From contig NZ_PVTY01000014.1 in the NCBI RefSeq assembly GCF_003003175.1, positions 32,001-96,000 of the forward strand: a stretch of DNA of 64,000 nucleotides. The letters are read 5' to 3'. The position numbers and the translations under genes were made by a program. Numbering within the stretch: position 1 is the first letter of the stretch; each line of letters begins with the position of its first letter. Source of the DNA: Nesterenkonia sandarakina (GTDB taxonomy: Bacteria > Actinomycetota > Actinomycetes > Actinomycetales > Micrococcaceae). The notes under the pieces were generated by a model that did not search any database, was not told the DNA's origin, and saw only the letters and a program-made list of their open reading frames with translations. Shown piece after piece: positions 29,066-36,996 of this stretch.

Positions 29066-29647
29066 TCAATCCACGGGGCCGGTGAATTGCGGGGTGTTGG
29101 GGTAGTTGAGGAACACGGTCTCGTCCGCACCCTGGAAGTGGATGTCGAAGCGCAGGCTGCCGTCAGACTCCCGGGTCGTGATCAGCGTCTGGCGGCGATC
29201 CGCCGGCACCGAGCTCAACAGGGGGTCCTGCTCGAGCGTCGCGGGGTCTCCCGGCAGGTAGGCCCGGGTGAAGAGCCGGTCCATGAGCCCGCGAGCAAAG
29301 ACTGTGACCAGGAAGTACGGCGCGACGCCGTCGCCGGTGCTGCCCGGTTCCACCGTGGTGAAGGAGAAGTGTCCGACGCCGTCCACGGCGGCACGACCCC
29401 ATCCGGTGAAGGTGTAGCCGTCCCGGAGCAGGGACCCCGGCTGCTGGGAGATCACGCCGTGCTCGTCGGGCTGCCAGATCTCCAGCAGCGCGTCGGGCAC
29501 CGGCACGCCGTCACCGTCGTAGACGGTGCCGTGAAGCCGCACGGCACCCGGGTGGGAGCGGTCCACCAGGGCCTCACCGCCGGCGTAGGGCAGTGCGTAG
29601 CCGAAGAAGGGTCCCACGGTCTGGGCGGGGGTCGGGGTGAGTTTCAT
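29066..29647 (-). CDS. pcaG: Protocatechuate 3,4-dioxygenase alpha subunit
   Basis: A 193-residue alpha subunit of the ring-cleaving dioxygenase. The intradiol fold is clear (TPAQTVGPFFGYALP, LHGTVYDGDGVPVPDALLEIWQ, GHFSFTTVEPG). It lacks the complete iron ligand set, which the beta subunit supplies. The start at 29647 is preceded by GGAGGAG. One base separates it from the pcaH stop, so the subunits are produced in step. Confidence 0.94.
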   Translation of the reverse strand: MKLTPTPAQTVGPFFGYALPYAGGEALVDRSHPGAVRLHGTVYDGDGVPVPDALLEIWQPDEHGVISQQPGSLLRDGYTFTGWGRAAVDGVGHFSFTTVEPGSTGDGVAPYFLVTVFARGLMDRLFTRAYLPGDPATLEQDPLLSSVPADRRQTLITTRESDGSLRFDIHFQGADETVFLNYPNTPQFTGPVD

Positions 29648-29648
29648 A

Positions 29649-30446
29649 TCAGCGCTCCTCCTCCTGCTCGGCCCAGGTGCGGTTGCTTCCGGAAAGGACG
29701 ATGTCCCAACGGTAACCGGTGTTCCATTCGTGCTGGGAGACCGAGTGGTCATAGGTCGCGACCAGGCGATCGCGGGCGGCCTGGTCGGTGATGGACTGGT
29801 AGATCGGGTCGAGATCGAAGATCGGGTCCCCGGGGAAGTACATCTGGGTCACGATCCGCTGGGTGAAGTCGGTGCCGAAGAGCGAGAAGTGGATATGCGC
29901 GGAGCGCCAGGCGTTGTTGTGGTTCTTCCACGGATACGGCGCCGGCTTGATGGTGGTGAAGCTGTACTCCCCGTTGGGACCGGTGAGCGTGCGTCCGACG
30001 CCGGTGAAGTTGGGATCCAGCGGCGCAGGATGCTGGTCACGCTTGTGCATGTAGCGCCCGGCGGCATTGGCCTGCCACATCTCCACCAGCTGACCGGCGA
30101 CGGCGCGGCCGTCGCCGTCGACGACCCGGCCGGTCACGATGATCCGTTCCCCGATGGGCTCGCCGTTGTGCTGGATGGTCAGGTCCGCCTCCAGCGGAGA
30201 GACGTCGCGGTGCCCGAAGGCCGGGCTGTAGAGCTCGATGTCCTCGGGGTCCGCGTGATGCAGGGACTTCGTCGGGTGCCGGAGCAGCGAGCTGCGGTAG
30301 GGGGCGAAGTTCAGCCGCGCGTTGGTCTCCACCTGACCGCCGGCGTCGCGCTGGGCTCGGTACTCGCCGTGGATCGCGGCGATCTCGGCGTCGATCTCCG
30401 CCTGGGAGAGTGCGGCGGCGTCCGGGTCTGTGTTCTTCTCGGCCAT
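29649..30446 (-). CDS. pcaH: Protocatechuate 3,4-dioxygenase beta subunit (iron-bearing)
   Basis: A 265-residue catalytic subunit that cleaves protocatechuate to 3-carboxy-cis,cis-muconate. The non-heme iron(III) ligands align with the Pseudomonas enzyme: Tyr132, Tyr171, His184 and His186, with Arg181 as the conserved active-site arginine. Flanking motifs are GRYMHKRDQHPAPLDPNF and WRSAHIHF. It is the first gene of pcaHGBDC. A palindromic box lies about 102 bases upstream. Confidence 0.96.
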   Translation of the reverse strand: MAEKNTDPDAAALSQAEIDAEIAAIHGEYRAQRDAGGQVETNARLNFAPYRSSLLRHPTKSLHHADPEDIELYSPAFGHRDVSPLEADLTIQHNGEPIGERIIVTGRVVDGDGRAVAGQLVEMWQANAAGRYMHKRDQHPAPLDPNFTGVGRTLTGPNGEYSFTTIKPAPYPWKNHNNAWRSAHIHFSLFGTDFTQRIVTQMYFPGDPIFDLDPIYQSITDQAARDRLVATYDHSVSQHEWNTGYRWDIVLSGSNRTWAEQEEER

Positions 30447-30547
30447 GGGACTCTCGCTCCTTGAAGGGATCAGCGGCGCTCGTCGCCGGGGTGTGACGTG
30501 GTTCTCACTCAGTCTGCCCGGCGGCGTGCGGCCACCGCCACACGATT

Positions 30548-30560
30548 GCCATTCAATGGC
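30548..30560. promoter_or_regulatory. Candidate IclR operator upstream of pcaH
   Basis: A perfect palindrome, GCCATTCAATGGC, lies 102 bases upstream of the pcaH ATG and overlaps the 3' end of the iclR gene. A near-identical box (GCATTCAATGGG) lies upstream of pobA at 32168. The sharing of this box by two genes of one pathway is the evidence. Confidence 0.65.
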
Positions 30561-31296
30561 TCATGCCCTCCAGTGCGCGGGTGATTCCGCGCCCTGCGGT
30601 CTGCAGCGCCATCAGAAACTGTGGAATCTCGCTGGAACCGCGCGGGACCACCACCGTCAGCGCGGCCACCGCGTGTCCGCCGGCGTCGAGCACCGGGACC
30701 GAGACCCCGGTGGTCTCCGCGTTGATCATGCCGCTCAGCTGGGCGTGGCCACGGGTCCGGGCCTCGGCGAGCTCGCGGCGCAGCTGCGGTCGGGACTCCT
30801 CGATCAGCGCCCGGCGCGAGTCCCACCAGCTCTCCACGACGTGCGCCGGGGAATGGGCAAGCAGCACGTGTCCCATCGAGGTCAGGTGTGCCGGCATGGT
30901 GGTCGCGACCTCGGCCGGGTTGACCACCGCGCCGTGCCGGGAGAGCCGCTCCACGATCAGCACCCCGTGCTCGTCGAGGACCGAGAGCTGGGTGGTCTGG
31001 CGGACCACCGAGTTGACGTCATGCATGAAGGGCAGCGCAGCGGTGCGCAGCGTGCGGCTGATCGGGGCGCTCTGCGCGATCTCCCAGAGCCGCTGCCCCA
31101 GGACCAGCTCGCCGGAGGCGGAGGTGGCGAGCAGCCCGTGGGCCCGCATGGTGCGCACCAGCCGGTATCCAGTGGTCCGAGGCAGCCCGACGGCGTCGAT
31201 CAGCTCCCCGGCGGGAAGGCTGGGCCGGGTCTCGAGAGCGCTGAGGATCCGCATCGCGCGGTCGAGCACCGCGTCACCGCTGGGCGAGTTTGCCAT
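30553..31296 (-). CDS. IclR-family transcriptional regulator (PcaR/PcaU-like)
   Basis: A 247-residue IclR regulator with an N-terminal winged HTH (about 10-65, including AGELIDAVGLPRTTGYRLVRTM) and a C-terminal effector-binding GAF-like domain (about 80-245, GHVLLAHSP and TTGVSVPVLDAGGHAVAAL). It lies just upstream of pcaH on the same strand and may be its specific regulator, as PcaR/PcaU are in other bacteria. Its first 11 residues are almost identical to those of the divergent IclR. Confidence 0.9.
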   Translation of the reverse strand: MANSPSGDAVLDRAMRILSALETRPSLPAGELIDAVGLPRTTGYRLVRTMRAHGLLATSASGELVLGQRLWEIAQSAPISRTLRTAALPFMHDVNSVVRQTTQLSVLDEHGVLIVERLSRHGAVVNPAEVATTMPAHLTSMGHVLLAHSPAHVVESWWDSRRALIEESRPQLRRELAEARTRGHAQLSGMINAETTGVSVPVLDAGGHAVAALTVVVPRGSSEIPQFLMALQTAGRGITRALEGMSH

Positions 31297-31343
31297 GGGC
31301 CCAAGCCTAGCCGCGGTCTGGGCGCGGTCTCTCGGCCGTCGCC

Positions 31344-31355
31344 GGGGCGATCGCC
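31344..31355. promoter_or_regulatory. Palindrome between the two divergent IclR genes
   Basis: A perfect 12-base palindrome, GGGCGATCGCCC, lies in the 106-base gap between the two iclR genes. It could be a shared operator or a hairpin. Function is inferred from position only. Confidence 0.35.
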
Positions 31356-31402
31356 CGGCGCGACAGGGGCCGACCCCGACCGCGGACGTTAGCATGTGAG
31401 CC

Positions 31403-32146
31403 ATGGCGAACTCCCCCACCGGCGACTCGGTCCTGACCCGGCTGGACCGGGTGCTCTCGACCTTCTCGGCGGCCGACAGCCTGCTCAGCGCCGCCGAGAT
31501 CGCCCGGCGCACCGGCCTGCCGCCCGCCACCGCACACCGGCTCTGTCGGGACATGGCCGAGCTGGGCTGGCTGGAGGCGCTGCCGGCGGGGTACATGGTC
31601 GGCACCCGGCTGTGGGAGATGACCAACCGCTCGGCGCCGACGATGAAGCTGGCGGTGCGCGCCCGGCCGTATCTCTCCGATGTCCACACCGTGATGGGTC
31701 AGCACGTGCAGCTCGGAGTGATCGAGGGACACGAGGTGCTCTTCGTGGACCGCCTCTCGGCGCGCGAGGCCCCGCGCATCCATGGCGGAGTGGCCGGCCG
31801 GCTGCCGCTGCACGTCTCGGCCACCGGGCTGGTGCTGCTGGCGCACGCCTCGCCCGAGTTCCGCACCTTCTACCGGACCCACCATCAGAAGGACTCTCCC
31901 GGGCCGATCATCTCCGAGGAGCGCCTGGAGCAGGTCCGACAGCAGGGCTATTGCGCGCAGACCGGGGTGATCGAGCGCGAGGTCACCGGCGTCGCGGTGC
32001 CGATCCGGCAGCGCGGACGCAACGTGGTGGCCGCTCTGGGTGTGGTCACCGACGACGACGACGTCGCCCGCCGCCCCGCACCGTGGGTACAGATGCTGCA
32101 GATCGCCGCCCGAGGCATCCAGCGCGAGATCAGCGGCAAGAGCTGA
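31403..32146 (+). CDS. IclR-family transcriptional regulator (PobR-like candidate)
   Basis: A 247-residue IclR protein with a winged HTH (AAEIARRTGLPPATAHRLCRDM) and an effector domain (GLVLLAHASPEF; TGVAVPIRQRGRNVVAAL). The N-terminus MANSPTGDSVL mirrors MANSPSGDAVL of the divergent IclR, which suggests duplication by inversion. It lies directly upstream of pobA on the same strand, so it may control 4-hydroxybenzoate hydroxylation. Confidence 0.88.
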   Translation: MANSPTGDSVLTRLDRVLSTFSAADSLLSAAEIARRTGLPPATAHRLCRDMAELGWLEALPAGYMVGTRLWEMTNRSAPTMKLAVRARPYLSDVHTVMGQHVQLGVIEGHEVLFVDRLSAREAPRIHGGVAGRLPLHVSATGLVLLAHASPEFRTFYRTHHQKDSPGPIISEERLEQVRQQGYCAQTGVIEREVTGVAVPIRQRGRNVVAALGVVTDDDDVARRPAPWVQMLQIAARGIQREISGKS

Positions 32147-32167
32147 CCAGGACCACGTCTGGCGTCG

Positions 32168-32179
32168 CATTCAATGGGA
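32168..32179. promoter_or_regulatory. Candidate IclR operator upstream of pobA
   Basis: GCATTCAATGGG lies 107-118 bases upstream of the pobA ATG and matches the pcaH box (GCCATTCAATGGC) at ATTCAATGG plus flanks. The left arm has one changed base, so the palindrome is imperfect. Confidence 0.55.
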
Positions 32180-32285
32180 TCCGTGTGGCGCCGGGCACAT
32201 GGTCCGAGCAGACTGATCGACACGGGGCCGGCCCGGCGGAAGAAGCATACGACCAGACCGCGGCGGCCCATCGAGAGGGAGAGAC

Positions 32286-33557
32286 ATGACCGAGCACACC
32301 ACCCGAGTCGACGTCGGCATCGTCGGGGGCGGCCCGGCAGGGCTGATGACCGCGCTGCTGCTGAAGCGACGCGGCATCTCCGCCGCCGTGATCGAGACCC
32401 GCACCAAGGACACCATCCATCGCACCCAGCGCGCCGGGATCCTCGAGACCGCCACGGTGAACATGCTCGTCGACGCCGAGGTCGGGTCACGGGTGCTCAC
32501 CGACGGCCATGAACATGAGGGCACGGTGCTCAGCTTCGACGGCGAGCAGCACCGCATCGACTTCCAGGCGCTGGTGGGACGCTCCGTCTGGCTCTACCCG
32601 CAGAACGAGGTGTTCTACGACCTCGCCAATGCCTGGGAGTGCGAGGGCGGGGAGATCCACTGGGCCGTCACCGACACGCAGGTGCACGGCGTGGAGACCG
32701 CGGCGCCGAGGATCAGCTTCACCGACGCGGCAGGCCAGACGCGCAGCATCGCGGCAGACCTGATCGTGGGGACCGACGGGTCACGCTCGATGTGCCGCAA
32801 GCTGATCCCAGAATCGGTGCGCACCGACCACTTCATCTCCTACCCCTTCGCCTGGTTCGGGATCCTCTGTGAGGCGCCCCCGACAGCCCCGGAACTGATC
32901 TACGCGAACTCCGAGCTCGGTTTCGCGCTGATCTCTCAGCGCAACGAGAGCGTCCAGCGGATGTACTTCCAGTGCGACCCCGACACCGATCCGGAGAGCT
33001 GGTCCGAGGACGCCATCTTTGACCACATCCAGGCGGTGCTCGGCACCGAGGGCGGCGTCCAGCTCAAGCGCGGGCCGATCATCGAGAAGACCGTGCTGCC
33101 GTTCCGGTCCTATGTCTGCGACCCGCTCAGCCACGGAAGGCTCGTGCTGGCCGGCGACGCCGGGCACACGGTCCCCCCGACCGGGGCCAAGGGACTGAAC
33201 CTGGCCTTGGCCGATGTGCGGGCGCTGGTCCCTCGGGTCGAGGAGTTCATCACCGAGCTGCGCGCCAGCGAGTCTGACCGGGCAGGGTCTGACCGGTCGG
33301 GGCCTGAGGGGGAGACCCCCGACGGGGAAGCGCCCTCCGTGGAGACCCCGGAGCCGCTGCGCCGATATTCCCGCACCGCGCTGGACCGGGTATGGAAGGC
33401 GCAGAACTTCTCCTACTGGGCGACGAACCTGCTGCACCGCCAGCCCGAGGAGAATTCCTTCACCCATCGCCGCCGGCGCGGCGAGTTCGATGCGATCACC
33501 GGCTCCGTGCATGGACAGGCCTACTTCGCGGACTCCTACACCGGGTGGAGCGACTGA
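32286..33557 (+). CDS. pobA: 4-hydroxybenzoate 3-monooxygenase with internal insertion
   Basis: A 423-residue FAD/NAD(P)H flavoprotein hydroxylase converting 4-hydroxybenzoate to protocatechuate, the substrate of the pca operon. It has the N-terminal GIVGGGPAGLMTA Rossmann motif, a DG motif (GTDGSRS) and the LVLAGDAGHTVPPTGAKGLNLA FAD motif. The protein is about 29 residues longer than the usual 394. The excess is an acidic Ser/Gly/Glu/Pro-rich insertion at about residues 328-356 (SDRAGSDRSGPEGE...). The ATG at 32286 follows GAGAGGGAGAGAC. Confidence 0.94.
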   Translation: MTEHTTRVDVGIVGGGPAGLMTALLLKRRGISAAVIETRTKDTIHRTQRAGILETATVNMLVDAEVGSRVLTDGHEHEGTVLSFDGEQHRIDFQALVGRSVWLYPQNEVFYDLANAWECEGGEIHWAVTDTQVHGVETAAPRISFTDAAGQTRSIAADLIVGTDGSRSMCRKLIPESVRTDHFISYPFAWFGILCEAPPTAPELIYANSELGFALISQRNESVQRMYFQCDPDTDPESWSEDAIFDHIQAVLGTEGGVQLKRGPIIEKTVLPFRSYVCDPLSHGRLVLAGDAGHTVPPTGAKGLNLALADVRALVPRVEEFITELRASESDRAGSDRSGPEGETPDGEAPSVETPEPLRRYSRTALDRVWKAQNFSYWATNLLHRQPEENSFTHRRRRGEFDAITGSVHGQAYFADSYTGWSD

Positions 33558-33614
33558 GCGCGCAGGGCATCGGCGGTCGGACGCTCGCTCCGGGCAGACG
33601 GCTGCGGCGCTCGA

Positions 33615-34388
33615 CTATCGGGGCTCCAGCCGGATCGCACCGTCGAGGCGGATGGTCTCTCCGTTGAGCATCGGATTGGCCACGATCTGCATGACCAGCT
33701 GCGCGTAGTCCTCGGGCGCGCCGAGCCGCGCGGGATGCAGCGTCTTGGCGCGCAGAGAATCCCTGGCCTCCTCCGGCAGGCCCGCCATCATGGGGGTCTC
33801 GAAGAGTCCCGGGGCGATCGTCATCACCCGGATCGCGTGGCGGGAGAGTTCTCGTGCTGCCGGAAGCGTCATCGAGGCCACAGCCCCCTTGGAGGCCGCG
33901 TACGCGATCTGACCGATCTGACCCTCGAAGGCCGCCACTGAGGCGGTGTTGATCAGCACCCCGCGGTCTCCACGGTCGGGCTCGTTGTCCTGCATCGCGG
34001 CGGCCGCCTGAGTCATCAGGTTCAGCGTGCCTCCGACGTTGATGGCCAGGACACCCATGAACTGCTCCTGGGACAGCGGACCGGCGCGGCCGAGCAGCTT
34101 CCCCGGGGTGGCGACGCCGGCACAGCTCACCGCCACCCGCAGCGGTGCCCGCTCCACGGCGGCGGCCACGGCCGCCCGACTGGTGGCCGGGTCCGTGATG
34201 TCTCCCGGGGAGAACCGGGCCTGGTCGCCGAGCGAGGATACGGCGTCGGCCCGTGCGGTGCTGCCCGCGGCGTCCGGCAGGTCCACGATCACCACCTGCG
34301 CGCCGGCGGCGATGAGGGTCTTCGCGGTGGCGTGACCCAGGCCGGAGGCGCCCCCGGTCACGATCGCACTGGATCCCTGCAGCTCCAT
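33615..34388 (-). CDS. Short-chain dehydrogenase, 3-hydroxyacyl-CoA dehydrogenase type 2-like
   Basis: A 257-residue SDR. It has the Rossmann motif VTGGASGLGHATA, NAG-type strand (AVSCAGVA), catalytic Ser in NTASVAAFEG, and catalytic YxxxK as YAASK. The C-terminal IAPGLFETPMM and LGAPEDYAQLVMQIVANPMLNGETIRLDGAIR pattern matches the type 2 3-hydroxyacyl-CoA dehydrogenase (HSD17B10-like) group, which acts on 3-hydroxy-2-methylbutyryl-CoA or similar in isoleucine and fatty-acid breakdown. The start at 34388 has GGAGGAGG. It is divergent from mmsA. Confidence 0.88.
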   Translation of the reverse strand: MELQGSSAIVTGGASGLGHATAKTLIAAGAQVVIVDLPDAAGSTARADAVSSLGDQARFSPGDITDPATSRAAVAAAVERAPLRVAVSCAGVATPGKLLGRAGPLSQEQFMGVLAINVGGTLNLMTQAAAAMQDNEPDRGDRGVLINTASVAAFEGQIGQIAYAASKGAVASMTLPAARELSRHAIRVMTIAPGLFETPMMAGLPEEARDSLRAKTLHPARLGAPEDYAQLVMQIVANPMLNGETIRLDGAIRLEPR

Positions 34389-34481
34389 ATGGGCCTCCTC
34401 CATCGGTGCCGAGCACCGGTCGCACGCGCGATAGTTGCACTTCCAATCACTTGAGTCTACGCTAACACACTGAGACCTGAA

Positions 34482-34491
34482 TCACATGTGA
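34482..34491. promoter_or_regulatory. Palindrome in the SDR-mmsA divergent region
   Basis: A perfect 10-base palindrome, TCACATGTGA, extended by imperfect flanks. It lies about 67 bases before the mmsA ATG. An ACTTCCAA element (34439-34446) also lies in this gap and matches the acyl-CoA synthetase operator region at 40232-40241. Confidence 0.4.
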
Positions 34492-34557
34492 GATCAAGCG
34501 GGCCGGCGTTCGGGCAGGCAGCCCCCGAGGCTGATCTCGACGCGAAGGAGTTCATCC

Positions 34558-36054
34558 ATGACCGATCTGACCCATTTCATCCACGGCAGGCACGTGCAGG
34601 GCACCTCCGGCCGGAGCCGAGAGATCTTCAACCCGGTCCGCGGCGAGCCCACCGCACAGGTTCCGCTCGCAAGCCCCGAGGAGGTGGCCCGCGCCATCGA
34701 CTCCGCCCAGGAGGCCTTCGGGGCGTGGTCGGCGATGAACCCGCAGCGGCGCGGACGCATCCTGCTGAAATGGGCGGAGCTGATCAATACGCATCGCGAC
34801 GAGCTTGCGGAGACGCTCTCCAACGAGCACGGCAAGACCTTCGACGACGCCAAGGGCGACATCCAGCGCGGCGTGGAGGTCGTGGAGTTCGGCGCCGGGG
34901 CTCCCCACCTGCTCAAGGGAGAGTTCTCCCATGATGCCGCCACCGGGATGGACGTGCACAGCCTGCGCCAGCCCCTGGGTGTCGTCGCCGGCATCACTCC
35001 GTTCAACTTCCCCGCCATGATTCCGCTCTGGAAGGCGGGGACCGCCCTGGCCGCGGGCAACACCTTCGTGCTCAAACCCTCCGAGCGCAATCCCTCCGTG
35101 CCGCTGCGTCTGGCCGAGCTCGCGCTGGAGGCCGGGATGCCGCCGGGCACGCTGAACGTGATCAACGGGGACAAGGAAGCGGTGGACACGCTCATCGAGG
35201 ATCCTCGGGTGAAGGCCATCGGCTTCGTGGGCTCCACCCCGATCGCCCAGGCCATCTACACCGCCGCCGCAGCCCAGGGCAAGCGCGCACAGTGCTTCGG
35301 CGGCGCGAAGAACCACATGGTGATCATGCCCGACGCGGATCTCGATCAGGCCGCGGACGCCCTGATCGGCGCCGGCTACGGCTCCGCCGGGGAGCGGTGC
35401 ATGGCGATCTCCGTGGCCGTCCCGGTGGGTGAGGCGACGGCGGAGGCGCTGCGCGCGAAGCTGCTGGAGCGCATCGCCAAGCTCACCGTCGGCCCCTCCC
35501 TGGACCCCTCCAGCGATTTCGGACCGGTCGTCGGCGCGGACGCGAAGGAACGGATCGAGGGCTATATCGGACTCGGCGTCGAGGAGGGCGCCGAGCTGGT
35601 GGTGGACGGCCGCGGCGTCGTCGTCGAGGGCCACCCTCACGGCTACTGGATCGGCGCCACCCTCTTCGATCACGTCACCGCGTCCATGCGGATCTACAAG
35701 GAGGAGATCTTCGGCCCGGTGCTCTGCATCGCGCGGGCCCGCGACTACGAGGAGGCGCTGCGCCTGCCCACAGAGCATGAGTTCGGCAACGGCGTCGCGA
35801 TCTTCACCCGCGACGGGGACACGGCGCGAGACTTCGCCTCCCGGGTGGAGGTGGGAATGGTCGGCGTGAACGTGCCGATCCCGGTGCCGATCGCCTACTA
35901 CACCTTCGGCGGGTGGAAGGCCTCAGGCTTCGGCGACCTCAACCAGCACGGCGTCGATGGACTGAGGTTCTACTCCAAGACCAAGACGGTCAGCACCCGC
36001 TGGCCCTCGGGCACCAAAGAGGGCGCGAGCTTCACCATGCCCGAAGGGAGCTGA
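34558..36054 (+). CDS. mmsA: CoA-acylating methylmalonate-semialdehyde dehydrogenase
   Basis: A 498-residue aldehyde dehydrogenase-superfamily enzyme. It converts methylmalonate semialdehyde (or malonate semialdehyde) to propionyl-CoA or acetyl-CoA in valine and beta-alanine catabolism. The nucleophile Cys281 is in GSAGERCMAISV, and the NAD-binding loop is GFVGSTPIAQAIY. The EEIFGPVL and PIAYYTFGGWKASGFGD segments are family features. It begins a co-directional set with mmsB (3-base gap) and the enoyl-CoA hydratase gene (3-base gap). Confidence 0.95.
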   Translation: MTDLTHFIHGRHVQGTSGRSREIFNPVRGEPTAQVPLASPEEVARAIDSAQEAFGAWSAMNPQRRGRILLKWAELINTHRDELAETLSNEHGKTFDDAKGDIQRGVEVVEFGAGAPHLLKGEFSHDAATGMDVHSLRQPLGVVAGITPFNFPAMIPLWKAGTALAAGNTFVLKPSERNPSVPLRLAELALEAGMPPGTLNVINGDKEAVDTLIEDPRVKAIGFVGSTPIAQAIYTAAAAQGKRAQCFGGAKNHMVIMPDADLDQAADALIGAGYGSAGERCMAISVAVPVGEATAEALRAKLLERIAKLTVGPSLDPSSDFGPVVGADAKERIEGYIGLGVEEGAELVVDGRGVVVEGHPHGYWIGATLFDHVTASMRIYKEEIFGPVLCIARARDYEEALRLPTEHEFGNGVAIFTRDGDTARDFASRVEVGMVGVNVPIPVPIAYYTFGGWKASGFGDLNQHGVDGLRFYSKTKTVSTRWPSGTKEGASFTMPEGS

Positions 36055-36057
36055 GCC

Positions 36058-36993
36058 ATGGACAGCACCAGCAGCGAAGCATCTGCCTACCCCTCGGTGG
36101 CGTTCATCGGGCTCGGCAACATGGGCGGCCCGATGGCCGCGAACCTGGTCCAGGCCGGTGTGCAGGTCTCCGGCTTCGACCTCAGCGCAGACGCCGTGCA
36201 GACCGCCCGGTCCAAGGGCATCGAGATCGTCACCGATCCGCTCGAGGCGGTGGCGAGGTCTGAGGTGGTGCTGACCATGCTCCCTTCCGGGAAGCATGTG
36301 CTCGCGGCCTATCGGGACACCCCCGGGCTGCTCGCCGCCGCCCGGCCCGGCACGATCTTTCTGGACTGCTCCACGATCAACATCTCCGAGGCCCAGGAGG
36401 CGGCCCAGCTGGCCGAACGAGCCGGCTTCCGCGCCGCCGATGCACCGGTCTCCGGCGGCGTGGTCGGCGCCGAGGCCGGCAGCCTGGCCTTCATGGCCGG
36501 CGGATCTCGTGAGGTGTTCGATGCGATCCTCCCGCTGCTGGAGATCATGGGCGGTCGCATCGTCCACTGCGGCGGCAATGGTCTCGGGCAGGCCGCGAAG
36601 CTCTGCAACAACATGATCCTGGGCGTCACGCAGATCGCCGTGGGCGAGGCCTTCGTCCTGGGCGAACGGCTGGGCCTGAGCCATCAGGCGCTCTACGACG
36701 TGGTGTCCAACGCGTCGGGGCAGTGCTGGGCGCTGACCACGAACTGTCCCGTGCCCGGGCCCGTGCCGACCTCTCCTGCCAACCGCGGCTTCACGCCGGG
36801 GTTCGCCGGGGCGCTGATGGCCAAGGACCTCACCCTGGCCTCCAATGCGCTGGACGAACAGGGCGTGGATGCGCAGCTCGGGAGACTCGCCGCCGCCATC
36901 TTCTCCGAGTTCGCGGCCGGCCCCGGGGAGCGCCAGGACTTCTCCGCCATCATCAACACCATCCGCGACAACTCCGACGACCCAGGAGCATGA
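36058..36993 (+). CDS. mmsB: 3-hydroxyisobutyrate dehydrogenase
   Basis: A 311-residue NAD-dependent beta-hydroxyacid dehydrogenase that oxidises 3-hydroxyisobutyrate to methylmalonate semialdehyde, the substrate of mmsA. It shows the N-terminal Rossmann VAFIGLGNMGGPMAANL, the substrate-binding DAPVSGGVVGAEAGSLAFMAGG, and the catalytic-lysine block GQAAKLCNNMILG. Standard length. Confidence 0.95.
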   Translation: MDSTSSEASAYPSVAFIGLGNMGGPMAANLVQAGVQVSGFDLSADAVQTARSKGIEIVTDPLEAVARSEVVLTMLPSGKHVLAAYRDTPGLLAAARPGTIFLDCSTINISEAQEAAQLAERAGFRAADAPVSGGVVGAEAGSLAFMAGGSREVFDAILPLLEIMGGRIVHCGGNGLGQAAKLCNNMILGVTQIAVGEAFVLGERLGLSHQALYDVVSNASGQCWALTTNCPVPGPVPTSPANRGFTPGFAGALMAKDLTLASNALDEQGVDAQLGRLAAAIFSEFAAGPGERQDFSAIINTIRDNSDDPGA

Positions 36994-36996
36994 AGC

